Assembly: GCA_963738575.1 (NCBI GenBank)
Contig: CAVTWY010000001.1
Coordinates: 744,001 to 808,000, forward strand
DNA: 64,000 nucleotides
From: CAVTWY01 sp963738575
Lineage (GTDB): Bacteria > Pseudomonadota > Gammaproteobacteria > Burkholderiales > Burkholderiaceae_C
Direction: 5' to 3'
How positions within the stretch are numbered: position 1 is the first letter of the stretch; each line of letters opens with the position of its first letter. The notes beneath the pieces are model-generated. The model made no database searches and had not been told where the DNA came from. It was given only the letters and a program-made list of their open reading frames with translations. This document shows, one piece after another, positions 8,611 to 17,148 of this stretch. Made by a program: the position numbers and the translations under genes.

Positions 8611-9507
8611 TCAACGCCCCGCCAGCGTCCGCAGCGTCGCAGCAAGCGCAGCTGTCATCGCATCGCCCACGGCAAGCAGCGGTCGGCTGTTGGCATCGGC
8701 TTTGCGCGTTACCAGCGACATCTGAACGGCCGGTGCGCCGCGGCCCAAACGCACAAAGCGCACGGGGTAAGACTGACAAAAGCCTGCGTCGACCAAATGC
8801 ACCAAGGCAATGCCCAGGCCGGCGCTAACCATGGCGACGATGGCGGGCACGCTGTCAAGTTCAAGCGCGCCACGCCCTGGGCGTGCTTGTTGTGCCACGT
8901 AGCGTGCGGCCATCGCGCCCGAGATGGTGTGGCGGTCGTAGCGAATCCACTCAAACTGTTTAAACAGGGCGGGCACTGATGTCTCAGTGGCGTCAGGTGG
9001 CACGATCAAGCGCATCTCGCTGCGCAGCAAGGGCCGCCAGTTCAGGCGTGCCGAGCCACCGCCCTCGGGCTGGGCCACCACGGCGGCGTCCAGTTCGCCA
9101 GATTTCACGGCGTCGGTAAGTCCGCTGCTGCGTCCTCGCGTGGGCCGCAATTCCAGCCTCGGGTAGCGTGCGCGCAATTCGGACACCGTGCCGGGCAACA
9201 GCGTGGGCATCAACGATTCGATGATGCCAAGCCGCACGACGCCTTCAACGGCGACAACTTGGTGCCTGCGCAGCGTTTGCAATTGCTGCAACCCTTGGCG
9301 CATCACAGCGGCCACGTCGTGCGCCAGCGGGGTGGGGCGAATGGCGTGGCCAGACCGGTCAAACAGTGGCTGCCCAAGGTACGCCTCAAGTTGCTTCATC
9401 TGCATGCTCACGGCACTGGCTGTGAGGTGGGTCTCGCTCGCGGCGGCCGCCAAAGAGCCACCGCGCAGCACAGCGTCCAGCGTGTCGAACATTTCAATCT
9501 TCATCAA
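8611..9507 (-). CDS. LysR-family transcriptional regulator
   Basis: The 298-residue protein has a LysR winged helix at its N-terminus (GGSLAAAASETHLTASAVSMQMKQ) and an effector domain with the usual mid-protein pattern VVRLGIIESLMPTLLPG. ATG at 9507 has AAGGAAAC just upstream. It is divergent from the TauD-family dioxygenase at 9617, with an inverted repeat in the 109-bp gap. It probably controls that dioxygenase and the following Bug receptor. Confidence 0.9.
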   Translation of the reverse strand: MMKIEMFDTLDAVLRGGSLAAAASETHLTASAVSMQMKQLEAYLGQPLFDRSGHAIRPTPLAHDVAAVMRQGLQQLQTLRRHQVVAVEGVVRLGIIESLMPTLLPGTVSELRARYPRLELRPTRGRSSGLTDAVKSGELDAAVVAQPEGGGSARLNWRPLLRSEMRLIVPPDATETSVPALFKQFEWIRYDRHTISGAMAARYVAQQARPGRGALELDSVPAIVAMVSAGLGIALVHLVDAGFCQSYPVRFVRLGRGAPAVQMSLVTRKADANSRPLLAVGDAMTAALAATLRTLAGR

Positions 9508-9521
9508 GTTTCCTTAATCTC

Positions 9522-9541
9522 AAGCGCAAATTTAATCGCTT
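9522..9541. promoter_or_regulatory. Candidate LysR box between divergent genes
   Basis: AAGCG at 9522-9526 pairs with CGCTT at 9537-9541 across an AT-rich 10-base spacer. The site is close to the LysR start and about 75 bases before the dioxygenase start, where LysR recognition sites normally lie. No binding data are available. Confidence 0.4.
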
Positions 9542-9616
9542 TTCTTAGGTACGGCTTGTCCCTAAACTGCGCGGCATGGCGTTAAAAACCACGCCACCGA
9601 CCCGGAGAACCACCTG

Positions 9617-10738
9617 ATGCATAGCGCCAAACCCCTCCCTTGGACCAGCGAAGACGCCCGTCGCGATACGTCCTGGATTCAACGCCTGGGTGCCGACGAA
9701 GTGGCGGGTTTTGACGCAGCGCTGGCCCATGCCAAGGCGGCTGGCAAGCCGTGGCTGGCCATGACGCCAAGTGACTTTCCGCTCAACGATGCCGCACGCG
9801 GTGCACTGCAGCGCGCCTTTGCCACCACGCAGGGGCGCTGGGGCATGTGCCTTGTAAAAGGTTTTCCGGTTGACCGCTGGAGTGAAGAAGATGCCAAGTT
9901 GGCGTATTGGGGCATGGGCCTGCACGCCGGCGTTGCGCGCACCCAAAACCCGGCCAGTCAGACCATGAACGACGTGCGCGACGAAGGTGCCGCGTACAAA
10001 GCCGCCAACGGGCGCAGCCGCGGCTACAACACCAAGGCGGGTTTGGACTTTCACATGGATTCGTCCGACGTGGTGGGCCTGCTATGCCGTCGCATTGCAA
10101 AACTGGGTGGAGAGAGCTTGGTGGCCAGCACAATGGCTGCGGCCGAAGAACTCGGGCGCCGTCGTCCCGACCTGTTGCAGGTGCTCAAGCAGCCGTTCTT
10201 CCACCACTACCAGGGCTCGCAAGACCCGTTGCAGCCACCTTACTACACCTGCCCGATCATTGGCAGTGACCCCGAGCACTTCGCCATGCGCGTGAACCGC
10301 AAGAACATCGTGGCTGCCGAGCGCGACTTCCCCGAGCTGCCGCGCGTGACGCCCGAGCAGTGGGAGGCAATTGACCTGCTGGAAGACATCATGGCGGACC
10401 CGCGCTGGTGCTTTCGCATGCAGCTTGAGCAGGGCGACATGCAGCTCGTCAACAACTACGTGATCGTGCACTCACGCACCCCGTTCGAGGACTTTGACGA
10501 ACCCGATCGCAAGCGCCACCTGCTGCGCTTGTGGCTGGCCGTTCCGGGCTCACAGCCTTTGCCGGCCGATTGGGCCGAATACTTCATCGACACGCGCGGC
10601 GGGTCGGTGCGCGGCGGTCTGCGCGGCTCTAACATCACGCCAGAGTTCACCACCTTTGAAGCGCGTCAGGCGGCGGCCTTGGGCATGTTGCACAAGCCCT
10701 GGGCGCCCATCAAACAGCGCACAGCTGTGGCGGCCTGA
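9617..10738 (+). CDS. TauD/TfdA-family Fe(II)/2-oxoglutarate-dependent dioxygenase
   Basis: The 373-residue enzyme carries the HxD iron motif H146-M-D148 in LDFHMDSSD. The distal His lies in NNYVIVHSRTPFEDF, and a 2-oxoglutarate-binding Arg in RHLLRLWLA. It should hydroxylate an organic substrate while converting 2-oxoglutarate to succinate. The TauD/TfdA family includes taurine, 2,4-D and carnitine-like substrates, and sequence alone does not settle which applies here. CGGAG lies upstream of the ATG. The Bug receptor starts 12 bases after its stop, so it likely binds this enzyme's substrate. Confidence 0.9.
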   Translation: MHSAKPLPWTSEDARRDTSWIQRLGADEVAGFDAALAHAKAAGKPWLAMTPSDFPLNDAARGALQRAFATTQGRWGMCLVKGFPVDRWSEEDAKLAYWGMGLHAGVARTQNPASQTMNDVRDEGAAYKAANGRSRGYNTKAGLDFHMDSSDVVGLLCRRIAKLGGESLVASTMAAAEELGRRRPDLLQVLKQPFFHHYQGSQDPLQPPYYTCPIIGSDPEHFAMRVNRKNIVAAERDFPELPRVTPEQWEAIDLLEDIMADPRWCFRMQLEQGDMQLVNNYVIVHSRTPFEDFDEPDRKRHLLRLWLAVPGSQPLPADWAEYFIDTRGGSVRGGLRGSNITPEFTTFEARQAAALGMLHKPWAPIKQRTAVAA

Positions 10739-10750
10739 ACGGAGACTGAC

Positions 10751-11734
10751 ATGCAAAGACGTGACTTGACCGCGCTGCTGGCGGGGACTGCGTTGGCGTC
10801 ATTGGGCCTTGGCGCGAGCCGCGCAGCCCTGGCACAAAGCTCGGTTGGCACCACGCGGCTGCTGGTTGGCGCCACGCCCGGCGGTGGCACCGACCTGGTG
10901 GCGCGTGCCTTGGCCCAAGAACTGTCAGCCCGCCTGAAGCGCAACTTCGTGGTCGAAAACCGCCCTGGTGCCGCCGGCAACCTGGCCGCCGGGGCCGTGG
11001 CCAAAGCCGACGCTGATGGCAGCACACTGCTGCTCAGCTACACCAGCCACGCCATCAACGCGGCGCTGTTTGCCAAGCTGCCGTTTGACCCGGTGAAGGA
11101 CTTCACGCCGCTCAGTCTGGTGGCCAGCTCGCCGCTGATGTTGGTGGCCCGCCCCACGCTGAAAGCGAATAATTTGCGTGAACTGGTGGCCCAGGCGAAA
11201 GAAAGATCGGGCGCCGCACCCCTGAGCATCGCGGTGGCCGGCGTGGGCAGCGCCAACCACCTGGCTGGCGAAATGCTGCGCGTAGAAACCGGACTGGAAA
11301 TCATCAGCGTGCCCTACAAAGGCGCCGCACCCGCGGTGGCCGACGTGATGGGCGGGCAGGTGGACCTGCTCTTCAGCAACATGGCCACAGTGCAGCAACT
11401 GGTGCGCGCCGGCAAGGTCAAGGCATTGGCCATCAGCACCGCGCAGCGCCTCGCCAGCTTCCCCGACGTAGCGCCGGTGGCCGATGTGTTGCCGGGCTTT
11501 GACTACAGCTCCTGGTACGGCTTGTTCGGGCCTGCTGGGATGGCGCCAGAAATGACCACCCAACTGGCGGACGCAACCAAGGCCAGCCTGGCCGCGCCGG
11601 AATTTCAGCAGCGCCTGCTTGGCGAGGGCCTAACGCCCATCGGCAGTACACCGGTTGAGTTCGGCCAGTTCATCCGCCAGGAAATCGTGCGCTGGACCAA
11701 GGTGGTGGCCACCACCGGGGCCAAACCTGCATGA
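10751..11734 (+). CDS. Bug/TctC-family substrate-binding protein
   Basis: The 327-residue protein has a leader with QRRDLTALLAG and a hydrophobic core ending near ALAQ (about residue 30), which could use the Tat or Sec route. Mature features include VGATPGGGTDLVARALA, NRPGAAGNLAAG, and LPFDPVKDFTPLSLV, the standard Bug ligand-cleft elements. It is co-transcribed with the TauD-family dioxygenase 12 bases upstream. No tctAB membrane genes are nearby. It is the second of six Bug receptor genes in the window. Confidence 0.9.
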   Translation: MQRRDLTALLAGTALASLGLGASRAALAQSSVGTTRLLVGATPGGGTDLVARALAQELSARLKRNFVVENRPGAAGNLAAGAVAKADADGSTLLLSYTSHAINAALFAKLPFDPVKDFTPLSLVASSPLMLVARPTLKANNLRELVAQAKERSGAAPLSIAVAGVGSANHLAGEMLRVETGLEIISVPYKGAAPAVADVMGGQVDLLFSNMATVQQLVRAGKVKALAISTAQRLASFPDVAPVADVLPGFDYSSWYGLFGPAGMAPEMTTQLADATKASLAAPEFQQRLLGEGLTPIGSTPVEFGQFIRQEIVRWTKVVATTGAKPA

Positions 11735-11853
11735 ACGGCTGCATGAAGGGTGCGCTGCCAGGCCAGATGTGTGAGCTTGAATGCCTTGACGCGGCTATTG
11801 GCGCGCCTGGGTTGCTGGTTCTGGGACGGTAGTAGTACGCTGGCTGACTGGCT

Positions 11854-13023
11854 TCAGTCGCCCGCCGCCTCGGCCCGCACGGCGTCGCTGTGCTGGCCCA
11901 GCGTCGGCGCCGCGAACGGCTCGGGCCCGGGTGTGCGGCTGTAAACCCAAGGATTCGCAAAGCTCCGGTAACTGCCCAGCGTAGAGTGGGCGAGGGTGGT
12001 CACCATCGCCTGCGCCTGCACCTGCGGGTCGTCAAACATGTCGGCCACGCTGCGCGACGCTGCGCAGGGCACGCTTTCGCCAAACGTTGCCTCCCATTCG
12101 TGGGCCGAGCGCGTTGCGAGTGCTTGACGCAGTTGCGGCACGATTTCGTCGCGGTGCTCGGCGCGTTTTTTGACGCTGTTGTAGCGCGGGTTGTCGTGCA
12201 GCGCCATCAGCCCCGTTCTTTCGCACAATGCTCGCCAGAAGTGCGGCGTGTTGGCTGACAAGTACAAATAGCCGTCGCGGGTTGGGTGCAGGCCCGTCAG
12301 TCCGCCGGATCGCATGTCGCGGCTCACGTCGCGCGGCTCGTCTTGGGCCCACACCAGGCGCGCCGACTGCATGGTGAGTGCGGCGCCCAAAAGTGACACG
12401 CCCACTTGCTGGCCGCGCCCACTTTTTTCGCGCTCGTACAGCGCCGACGCGATGCCTGCAGCCAGCATCGATGACGCGAAGTAGTCGACCACCGAACCAT
12501 ACAAAATCTCTGGCGGCCCACCGCGTTGGCCTTGTTCGTCGCACATGCCGCTGTAGGTTTGCAGCACTTGGTCGTAGCCGGCTTTGTCTTTCAGTGGCCC
12601 GGTCTCGCCAAAGCCCGTTACTGCGCAATAAATCAGCCGGTCGTTAAGCGCTTGCAGGTGGGGGTAAGCGATGCCAAGCCGCTCGGCCACACCGGGGCGA
12701 AAGTTGTGCACCAACACATCGGCGTCGCGCACCAAGCGCAACAGCACCTCAAGGTCGCGCGGTTGTTTAAGGTCGAGCACCACACCGCGCTTGCTGCGGT
12801 TCACGCCCACAAACGCGCGACTCTCGTTGGCCAGGGTGGATGGGTATTGGCGCAGGTTGTCACCCGCAGGCGGCTCGATCTTGACAACGTCGGCGCCTTG
12901 GTCGGCAAGCAAGGTGCAGCCGTAGGGCCCCGCGATGTAGGCGCTGAGGTCGAGCACGCGCACCCCGGCTAGCGGCCCTTGGGCAGGCGGATGATGGGTT
13001 GGGTTGGCGGCAGACACAATCAC
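11854..13023 (-). CDS. CaiB/BaiF-family (type III) CoA-transferase
   Basis: The 389-residue protein begins its fold with GVRVLDLSAYIAGPYG and VVKIEPPAGDNLR, typical of the family that includes formyl-CoA:oxalate CoA-transferase. The segment YGSVVDYFASSMLAAG contains an Asp in the position of the acyl-anhydride-forming catalytic residue. It would move CoA from a donor such as succinyl-CoA to an organic acid. Its start codon overlaps the Bug receptor stop by four bases, and a CitE-like lyase lies upstream in the same operon. Activation to a CoA ester followed by lyase cleavage is a reasonable model. Confidence 0.9.
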   Translation of the reverse strand: MIVSAANPTHHPPAQGPLAGVRVLDLSAYIAGPYGCTLLADQGADVVKIEPPAGDNLRQYPSTLANESRAFVGVNRSKRGVVLDLKQPRDLEVLLRLVRDADVLVHNFRPGVAERLGIAYPHLQALNDRLIYCAVTGFGETGPLKDKAGYDQVLQTYSGMCDEQGQRGGPPEILYGSVVDYFASSMLAAGIASALYEREKSGRGQQVGVSLLGAALTMQSARLVWAQDEPRDVSRDMRSGGLTGLHPTRDGYLYLSANTPHFWRALCERTGLMALHDNPRYNSVKKRAEHRDEIVPQLRQALATRSAHEWEATFGESVPCAASRSVADMFDDPQVQAQAMVTTLAHSTLGSYRSFANPWVYSRTPGPEPFAAPTLGQHSDAVRAEAAGD

Positions 13024-14009
13024 TCCGCGAGGATGTTCTGCTGCTTGGCCAGCTTCTTCCAGCGCGGGATGTCGGCGGCGATGATGGCGGCAAACTGCGC
13101 CGGGGTTGCAGGGGCAGGCAATGCACCTTCTTTAAGTAAAAAATCTTTGAACTCGTGCGTGGCCAGCACTTTGTTCACTTCGGCGTTGAGCTTGGCCACG
13201 ACTTCGGGTGGGGTGCCCGCTGGCGCCAGCAAGCCCCACCAAGCTTCAAAGTCGTAGCCAGGCACGGCGGCGGCGATCGACGGCAATTCGGGTGCGATGG
13301 GGCTTGGTTGGCCGCTGGTGACGGCGATGGCGCGGATGCGCCCGCTGCGAACGTGCGGCATGATCGACGGACCGCTTGCAATCAACAATTGCACCTGGTT
13401 GCTGATCAAGTCGGTCACCGCAGGGCCGATACCGCGGTAGGGCACGTGCAGCACAAACGTGCCGCTCAGTGATTTAAGTTGCTCCGTGGCGAACTGGTTC
13501 GAGCTAGCGATGCCAGAGCTTGCGTAAGCGTACTTGCCTGGTGCGGCCTTCAGCACCGCCACCAATTCTTTGGGTGTGCGCGCCGGAAATTCGTTGTTCA
13601 CCGCCACGATGAACGGCCCCTTGGCCATCATCGCTACGGGGGCAAGGTCTTTGACAGCGTCAAAAGGCAGTTTGGTTTGGATGGCGGCGTTGGTGACCAT
13701 GCTCGACGACACCGCCACCAACGTGTAGCCGTCGGGCGCCGACTTAGCCACAAAGGCCGTGCCGCTGTTGCCACTGGCACCGGGCTTGTTGTCAACGATC
13801 ACGGTTTGCTTGAGCGCGGTAGAGAGCCCTTTGGCCACCACGCGCGCAAAGTTGTCGTTTGAGCCACCAGGGGCATACGGTACGACGATGGTGATGGGCT
13901 TGTTGGGAAAGTTTTCCTGGGCGTGCGCGAGCGGCGCAGCAAGCGTGAATAGGGCAGCGACGGTGCTGGCTGCCATGAATCGGTGTTTGGTGAGGCGTGT
14001 CGTGAACAT
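13020..14009 (-). CDS. Bug/TctC-family substrate-binding protein
   Basis: The 329-residue receptor has a Sec leader ending near AHAQ (about residue 30). The mature part starts FPNKPITIVVPYAPGGSND and keeps VDNKPGASGN and LPFDAVKDLAPVAM. It lies in the middle of a three-gene minus-strand operon, CitE-like lyase, this receptor, then CoA-transferase (ATGA overlap). It therefore probably scavenges the acid that the two enzymes process. Confidence 0.9.
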   Translation of the reverse strand: MFTTRLTKHRFMAASTVAALFTLAAPLAHAQENFPNKPITIVVPYAPGGSNDNFARVVAKGLSTALKQTVIVDNKPGASGNSGTAFVAKSAPDGYTLVAVSSSMVTNAAIQTKLPFDAVKDLAPVAMMAKGPFIVAVNNEFPARTPKELVAVLKAAPGKYAYASSGIASSNQFATEQLKSLSGTFVLHVPYRGIGPAVTDLISNQVQLLIASGPSIMPHVRSGRIRAIAVTSGQPSPIAPELPSIAAAVPGYDFEAWWGLLAPAGTPPEVVAKLNAEVNKVLATHEFKDFLLKEGALPAPATPAQFAAIIAADIPRWKKLAKQQNILAE

Positions 14010-14069
14010 GATTGGTTGTCTGCTTTTGAAAAGAGTTAGGTTATGGCGTTGCTAAAGTGTTTGGCGGCT

Positions 14070-14957
14070 TTACTCGAGCCCTAACCGCCGCGCCGTGGCA
14101 AGCACCGCGCGTGCACCAAGCACAAACGGCGCGTCGACCATCCGGCCATCAACGGTGTAGGCACCCACGCCACGCTCGTCGGCGTCATCAGCGGCCGCCG
14201 CCACGCGGCGTGCCTGCGCGATTTCGTCGTCGGTGGGGCGAAAGATCGCGTTGGCATGCGCCACTTGGCTTGGGTGAATGCAGCTCTTGCCGAGGTAACC
14301 CAGACGCCGCGCAAGACCAGCCTCGGCACAAAACCCGTCGACGTCGTCGAAGCGGGCGTAAGCCGCGTCGTAGGCAAACACACCGGCCTCGCCAGCTGCC
14401 AAGCGCAGCTGCAGCATCACCGCGTGCAGTGCAGCCGGTTCGTGGCGAGCAATCTGCAGTGGCTCAAACAGGTCGCCCAGGCCCAGCTGCAGACCGGCCA
14501 CGCGTGGATGCGCCGACGCCAACGTGTGCGCCAGCCGCAGCCCGCGTGCGCTTTCGATGTTGAGCAGCAGGCCGACGGGCGCGTTGACACCATTGTCTCG
14601 CTCGGCTGCGTCAAGCGCACTGGCGGCAGCTATCACGTCGTCAACGGATTCAACTTTGGGAAGGTTGAGCAGCGCGACGCCAGGGCGCACCACGGCGTGC
14701 ACATCGGCGTCAAAGTGTGGCGAATGGCATGGGTTGACGCGCACGATCAACGTTTTGCCCGACGCACAGGCGTCAGGGCCACTCAACAAGTCTTGCAACG
14801 ATTGGCGGGCACTCGCCTTGCGGCTGGCGTTGACGGAGTCTTCCAGGTCAAAAGAAATCGCGTCGGCGTCGCCCCGCAAAGCCTTGTCGAACAGTTCGGG
14901 TCGCGACCCAGGAACAAAGAGTTTGCTGCGCATGGGCGCGTAGTGTGGGGCCATCAA
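14070..14957 (-). CDS. HpcH/HpaI (CitE-like) CoA-ester lyase
   Basis: The protein has about 295 residues. It starts its TIM barrel with RSKLFVPGSRPELFDKAL and shows the CitE metal-site elements SFDLEDSV, RVNP and LPKVES. Relatives cleave 3-hydroxy-3-acyl CoA esters such as citramalyl- or malyl-CoA into acetyl-CoA plus an oxo acid. With the CoA-transferase two genes downstream it could complete activation and cleavage of a dicarboxylic acid. A hydratase would be needed if the substrate is unsaturated, and none is seen. Start choices are ATG at 14957, 14954 or 14933; the last fits conserved family starts best. It is divergent from LysR at 15025. Confidence 0.85.
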   Translation of the reverse strand: MMAPHYAPMRSKLFVPGSRPELFDKALRGDADAISFDLEDSVNASRKASARQSLQDLLSGPDACASGKTLIVRVNPCHSPHFDADVHAVVRPGVALLNLPKVESVDDVIAAASALDAAERDNGVNAPVGLLLNIESARGLRLAHTLASAHPRVAGLQLGLGDLFEPLQIARHEPAALHAVMLQLRLAAGEAGVFAYDAAYARFDDVDGFCAEAGLARRLGYLGKSCIHPSQVAHANAIFRPTDDEIAQARRVAAAADDADERGVGAYTVDGRMVDAPFVLGARAVLATARRLGLE

Positions 14958-14988
14958 CTAAGTAGAAAAAGCCCTTGAATCTTCGATC

Positions 14989-15008
14989 AGATAAAAGAAA
15001 ATGTATCT
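14989..15008. promoter_or_regulatory. Candidate LysR box
   Basis: AGATA at 14989-14993 pairs with TATCT at 15004-15008 across 10 AT-rich bases. It overlaps a shorter ATCT-N6-AGAT repeat. The site lies in the 67-bp gap between the CitE-like lyase and LysR genes, the normal place for an autoregulatory LysR site. Confidence 0.42.
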
Positions 15009-15024
15009 TACGGAGGGCTGATCG

Positions 15025-15903
15025 ATGGAAACCAATTACCTGCGCAGTTTTTTGGTGGTGCTTGAGTCGGGGTCGATGTCCGAAGCGGCAAGGCGCTTGG
15101 ACATAACCCCAGCTGCCGTGGCCCAGCAGATGCGGGTGCTGGAGCGCGACGTGGGCGTGGCCTTGTTGCAGCGATCCGGCCGCACCGTGAGCCCGACCGA
15201 AGGGGGTCACCGCCTGGCCGACCGCGCACGGGCGCTGCTGACCGAGTTGACCACCTTGCGCGCGGTGGTAGGTGACGGCACAAGTGCGCTGGACCTCACC
15301 GTGGGTGCGACCAACACCATGCTCAACGGCCCACTGCCCATGGTGCTTGACGCGTTGGTGCAAGCCCACCCAGCAGCGCGCATCGTGGTGCGCAGCGGCT
15401 TGACTTCTGAGCTGTACGAAGACGTGTTGCGAGCAAGGCTTGACGTGGCCATGTGCCTGCACCCTGCCTTTGTGCTGCCCAAAACGCTGCACTGGCAACT
15501 GCTGCGCAAAGAGCACCTTGTGGTGTTGGCGCCCCATGCCTGGGCGCACCGCGACCCGCACGAGATGCTGCGCAACGAGCCATTGATTCGTTACGACCGC
15601 AGGCTGGGTGGTGGGCAGGCGGCCGAGCACTACCTGCGCCGTGCAGGCATCGTGCCGCGCGAACGCTTTGAGATCAGCTCGCTGGCGGCCATTGCCATGC
15701 TGGTGGGGCGCGGCGTGGGCGTGTCGATCGCACCCGACGCCGCAACCGCCTGGTGGCCCACGCTGCCGGTGGCCCGGCTGCCACTGCCGCAATCGTCCGA
15801 AGCGCGCCGCTTTGGCATGCTGTGGCCCCGCACGTCACCCCGCACGCGTGCCATCGAAGTGCTTGTGGACCATGCGCGGCGCTTGATGGGGCAGGGTGAG
15901 TGA
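15025..15903 (+). CDS. LysR-family transcriptional regulator
   Basis: The 292-residue regulator has an N-terminal winged helix (SMSEAARRLDITPAAVAQQMRVLE) and an effector domain. GGAGG lies 9 bases before the ATG. It is divergent from the CitE/Bug/CoA-transferase operon and probably controls it. Its 3' end is part of a diverged repeat: about the last 100 bp and the following 90 bp recur near 29.03-29.22 kb. This copy of the regulator looks complete, whereas the other is only a frameshifted remnant. Confidence 0.9.
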   Translation: METNYLRSFLVVLESGSMSEAARRLDITPAAVAQQMRVLERDVGVALLQRSGRTVSPTEGGHRLADRARALLTELTTLRAVVGDGTSALDLTVGATNTMLNGPLPMVLDALVQAHPAARIVVRSGLTSELYEDVLRARLDVAMCLHPAFVLPKTLHWQLLRKEHLVVLAPHAWAHRDPHEMLRNEPLIRYDRRLGGGQAAEHYLRRAGIVPRERFEISSLAAIAMLVGRGVGVSIAPDAATAWWPTLPVARLPLPQSSEARRFGMLWPRTSPRTRAIEVLVDHARRLMGQGE

Positions 15904-15993
15904 TATCGATGTCCGCCGTTCGTTCAAAGGCGCTGTGCGCCGTCAACACGACCAAGGACCGTGTCGAACGTAAGCAACGGCTGGTGGCACGCC
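15799..15993. repeat. Diverged duplicate, copy 1 (LysR 3' end plus vapC 3' end)
   Basis: From GAAGCGCGCCGCTTTGGC at 15799 to about 15993 the sequence matches 29033-29219 with scattered substitutions and small indels. The matched unit contains the end of a LysR gene on the plus strand and the end of a PIN-domain toxin gene on the minus strand. In this copy LysR is whole and the toxin is reduced to its last codons. Confidence 0.85.
15924..15989 (-). pseudogene. 3' remnant of a PIN-domain (VapC-type) toxin gene
   Basis: Read on the minus strand, 22 codons end in TGA at 15924 and encode CHQPLLTFDTVLGRVDGAQRL. That is nearly identical to the C-terminus of the complete VapC-type protein at 29153-29533, which has GHQPLLTFDKVLGRVDGAQRL. 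Nothing upstream resembles the rest of a PIN domain; the LacI gene begins its own frame at once. This is a deletion relic of a vapBC module that once faced the LysR gene. Confidence 0.8.
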
Positions 15994-16002
15994 ATCGATC
16001 TC

Positions 16003-17031
16003 TCAGGGCAGATTTTCGCGCAACACGATACTGATGCGCACCGGCTCCACGCCTGCGCGCGCAGCTCGGCCGTCACGAAGGTTGGTGAAAATGCGAACGC
16101 AATCGAGAATCATCGACTGGGCGTCTTGATTGATCAGCGCGTCCAGTATGCCGTCGATCAACAAGGCACGCGTTTCAGGCGTCAGGCCATGTGCCACGAA
16201 GACTGGGCGTGTCGAGCTTGTGTGCGCCGCGAGGGCGCGGCCCACCCCTTCGGCGCCACCGCCGATGTTGTAAAGCGCAACCAGGTTGGGGTGTTGTTGC
16301 AGCAACGTGCGCGTGAGTTTGAAGTTGTTGTCTGCGTCATCTAGCCCTTCACGCACACCCACCACCTTGAGTGCTGGAAACTCTTCTTCGAGCAGTCGCA
16401 AGAAGCCCATTTCGCGCTCTTCATGGCCACGGTAGATCAACGAGCAGGCGATCATCGCCACCGAGCCGGTGCGAGCCCCAAGAAATCGGCCGATCAGTGT
16501 GGCTGCCGTGCGGCCCGCAGCGCGGTTGTTCATGCCGACGTAGGCCACCCGGCGCGCCTGCGCAAGGTCGGATATCAGCGTCAACACGTGCACGCCTTGA
16601 TCGGCGACGGCAGCCACGGCGTCGCGAACGCGCGGATGCTCCAGGGCCATGAAGGCCAAGCCCTGCGCTCGCTTGCCGTGATGCACCAGCGCTTTGGCGA
16701 CCGTTGCCGGATCAAAGCTGTCGATCGTCACCACCCGGCATCGAACGTTGTAGGGCGCCAGGGCAGGGCTTGCGCCACGAATCAAGTCGCCGAGCTGGCG
16801 CAAAAATCGGTTCGTGCCAGCGGGCAGCAAAAAAACAAGGTCCATGGGCGCGGGTTGGAGCGTTCGCCACAGCTCGGCCTCGGGTAAGTACTCAAGTGCT
16901 GCCGCAGCTTTCATCACGCGCTGGGTGGTGGTGGCGCGGACGCGAAGACGGCTGTGCAACACGCGATCCACGGTGGCGGTGGAGACACCGGCGGCACGGG
17001 CTATGTCTTGGATGCTGCTGCGCTTGGTCAT
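16003..17031 (-). CDS. LacI-family transcriptional regulator
   Basis: The 342-residue protein has a LacI helix-turn-helix and hinge (SSIQDIARAAGVSTATVDRVL, residues about 5-26), then a periplasmic-binding-like effector domain with MDLVFLLPAGTNRFL. The family usually senses sugars or sugar acids. It is divergent from the TRAP transporter genes starting at 17149, so it is the likely repressor of the TRAP/VOC/RLP/DUF1537 operon. That operon is damaged in three genes, while this regulator appears intact. Confidence 0.9.
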   Translation of the reverse strand: MTKRSSIQDIARAAGVSTATVDRVLHSRLRVRATTTQRVMKAAAALEYLPEAELWRTLQPAPMDLVFLLPAGTNRFLRQLGDLIRGASPALAPYNVRCRVVTIDSFDPATVAKALVHHGKRAQGLAFMALEHPRVRDAVAAVADQGVHVLTLISDLAQARRVAYVGMNNRAAGRTAATLIGRFLGARTGSVAMIACSLIYRGHEEREMGFLRLLEEEFPALKVVGVREGLDDADNNFKLTRTLLQQHPNLVALYNIGGGAEGVGRALAAHTSSTRPVFVAHGLTPETRALLIDGILDALINQDAQSMILDCVRIFTNLRDGRAARAGVEPVRISIVLRENLP

Positions 17032-17108
17032 GAGTCAATCAAAAGCCATCACACTTTTTGTTTTGTGGTCCACCTGCTCGTGCGTAGTATGGGCGGGGCT
17101 TGGGGAAA

Positions 17109-17116
17109 GATCGATC
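17109..17116. promoter_or_regulatory. Possible LacI operator core
   Basis: GATCGATC, a perfect palindrome flanked by AAA on both sides, lies 33 bases before the TRAP receptor start in the LacI-dctP gap. LacI-family operators are even palindromes with a central CG, which this has. The match is short and may be chance. Confidence 0.3.
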
Positions 17117-17148
17117 AAATCAAAGCATTTTGCCAAGGAGGCACCGTC

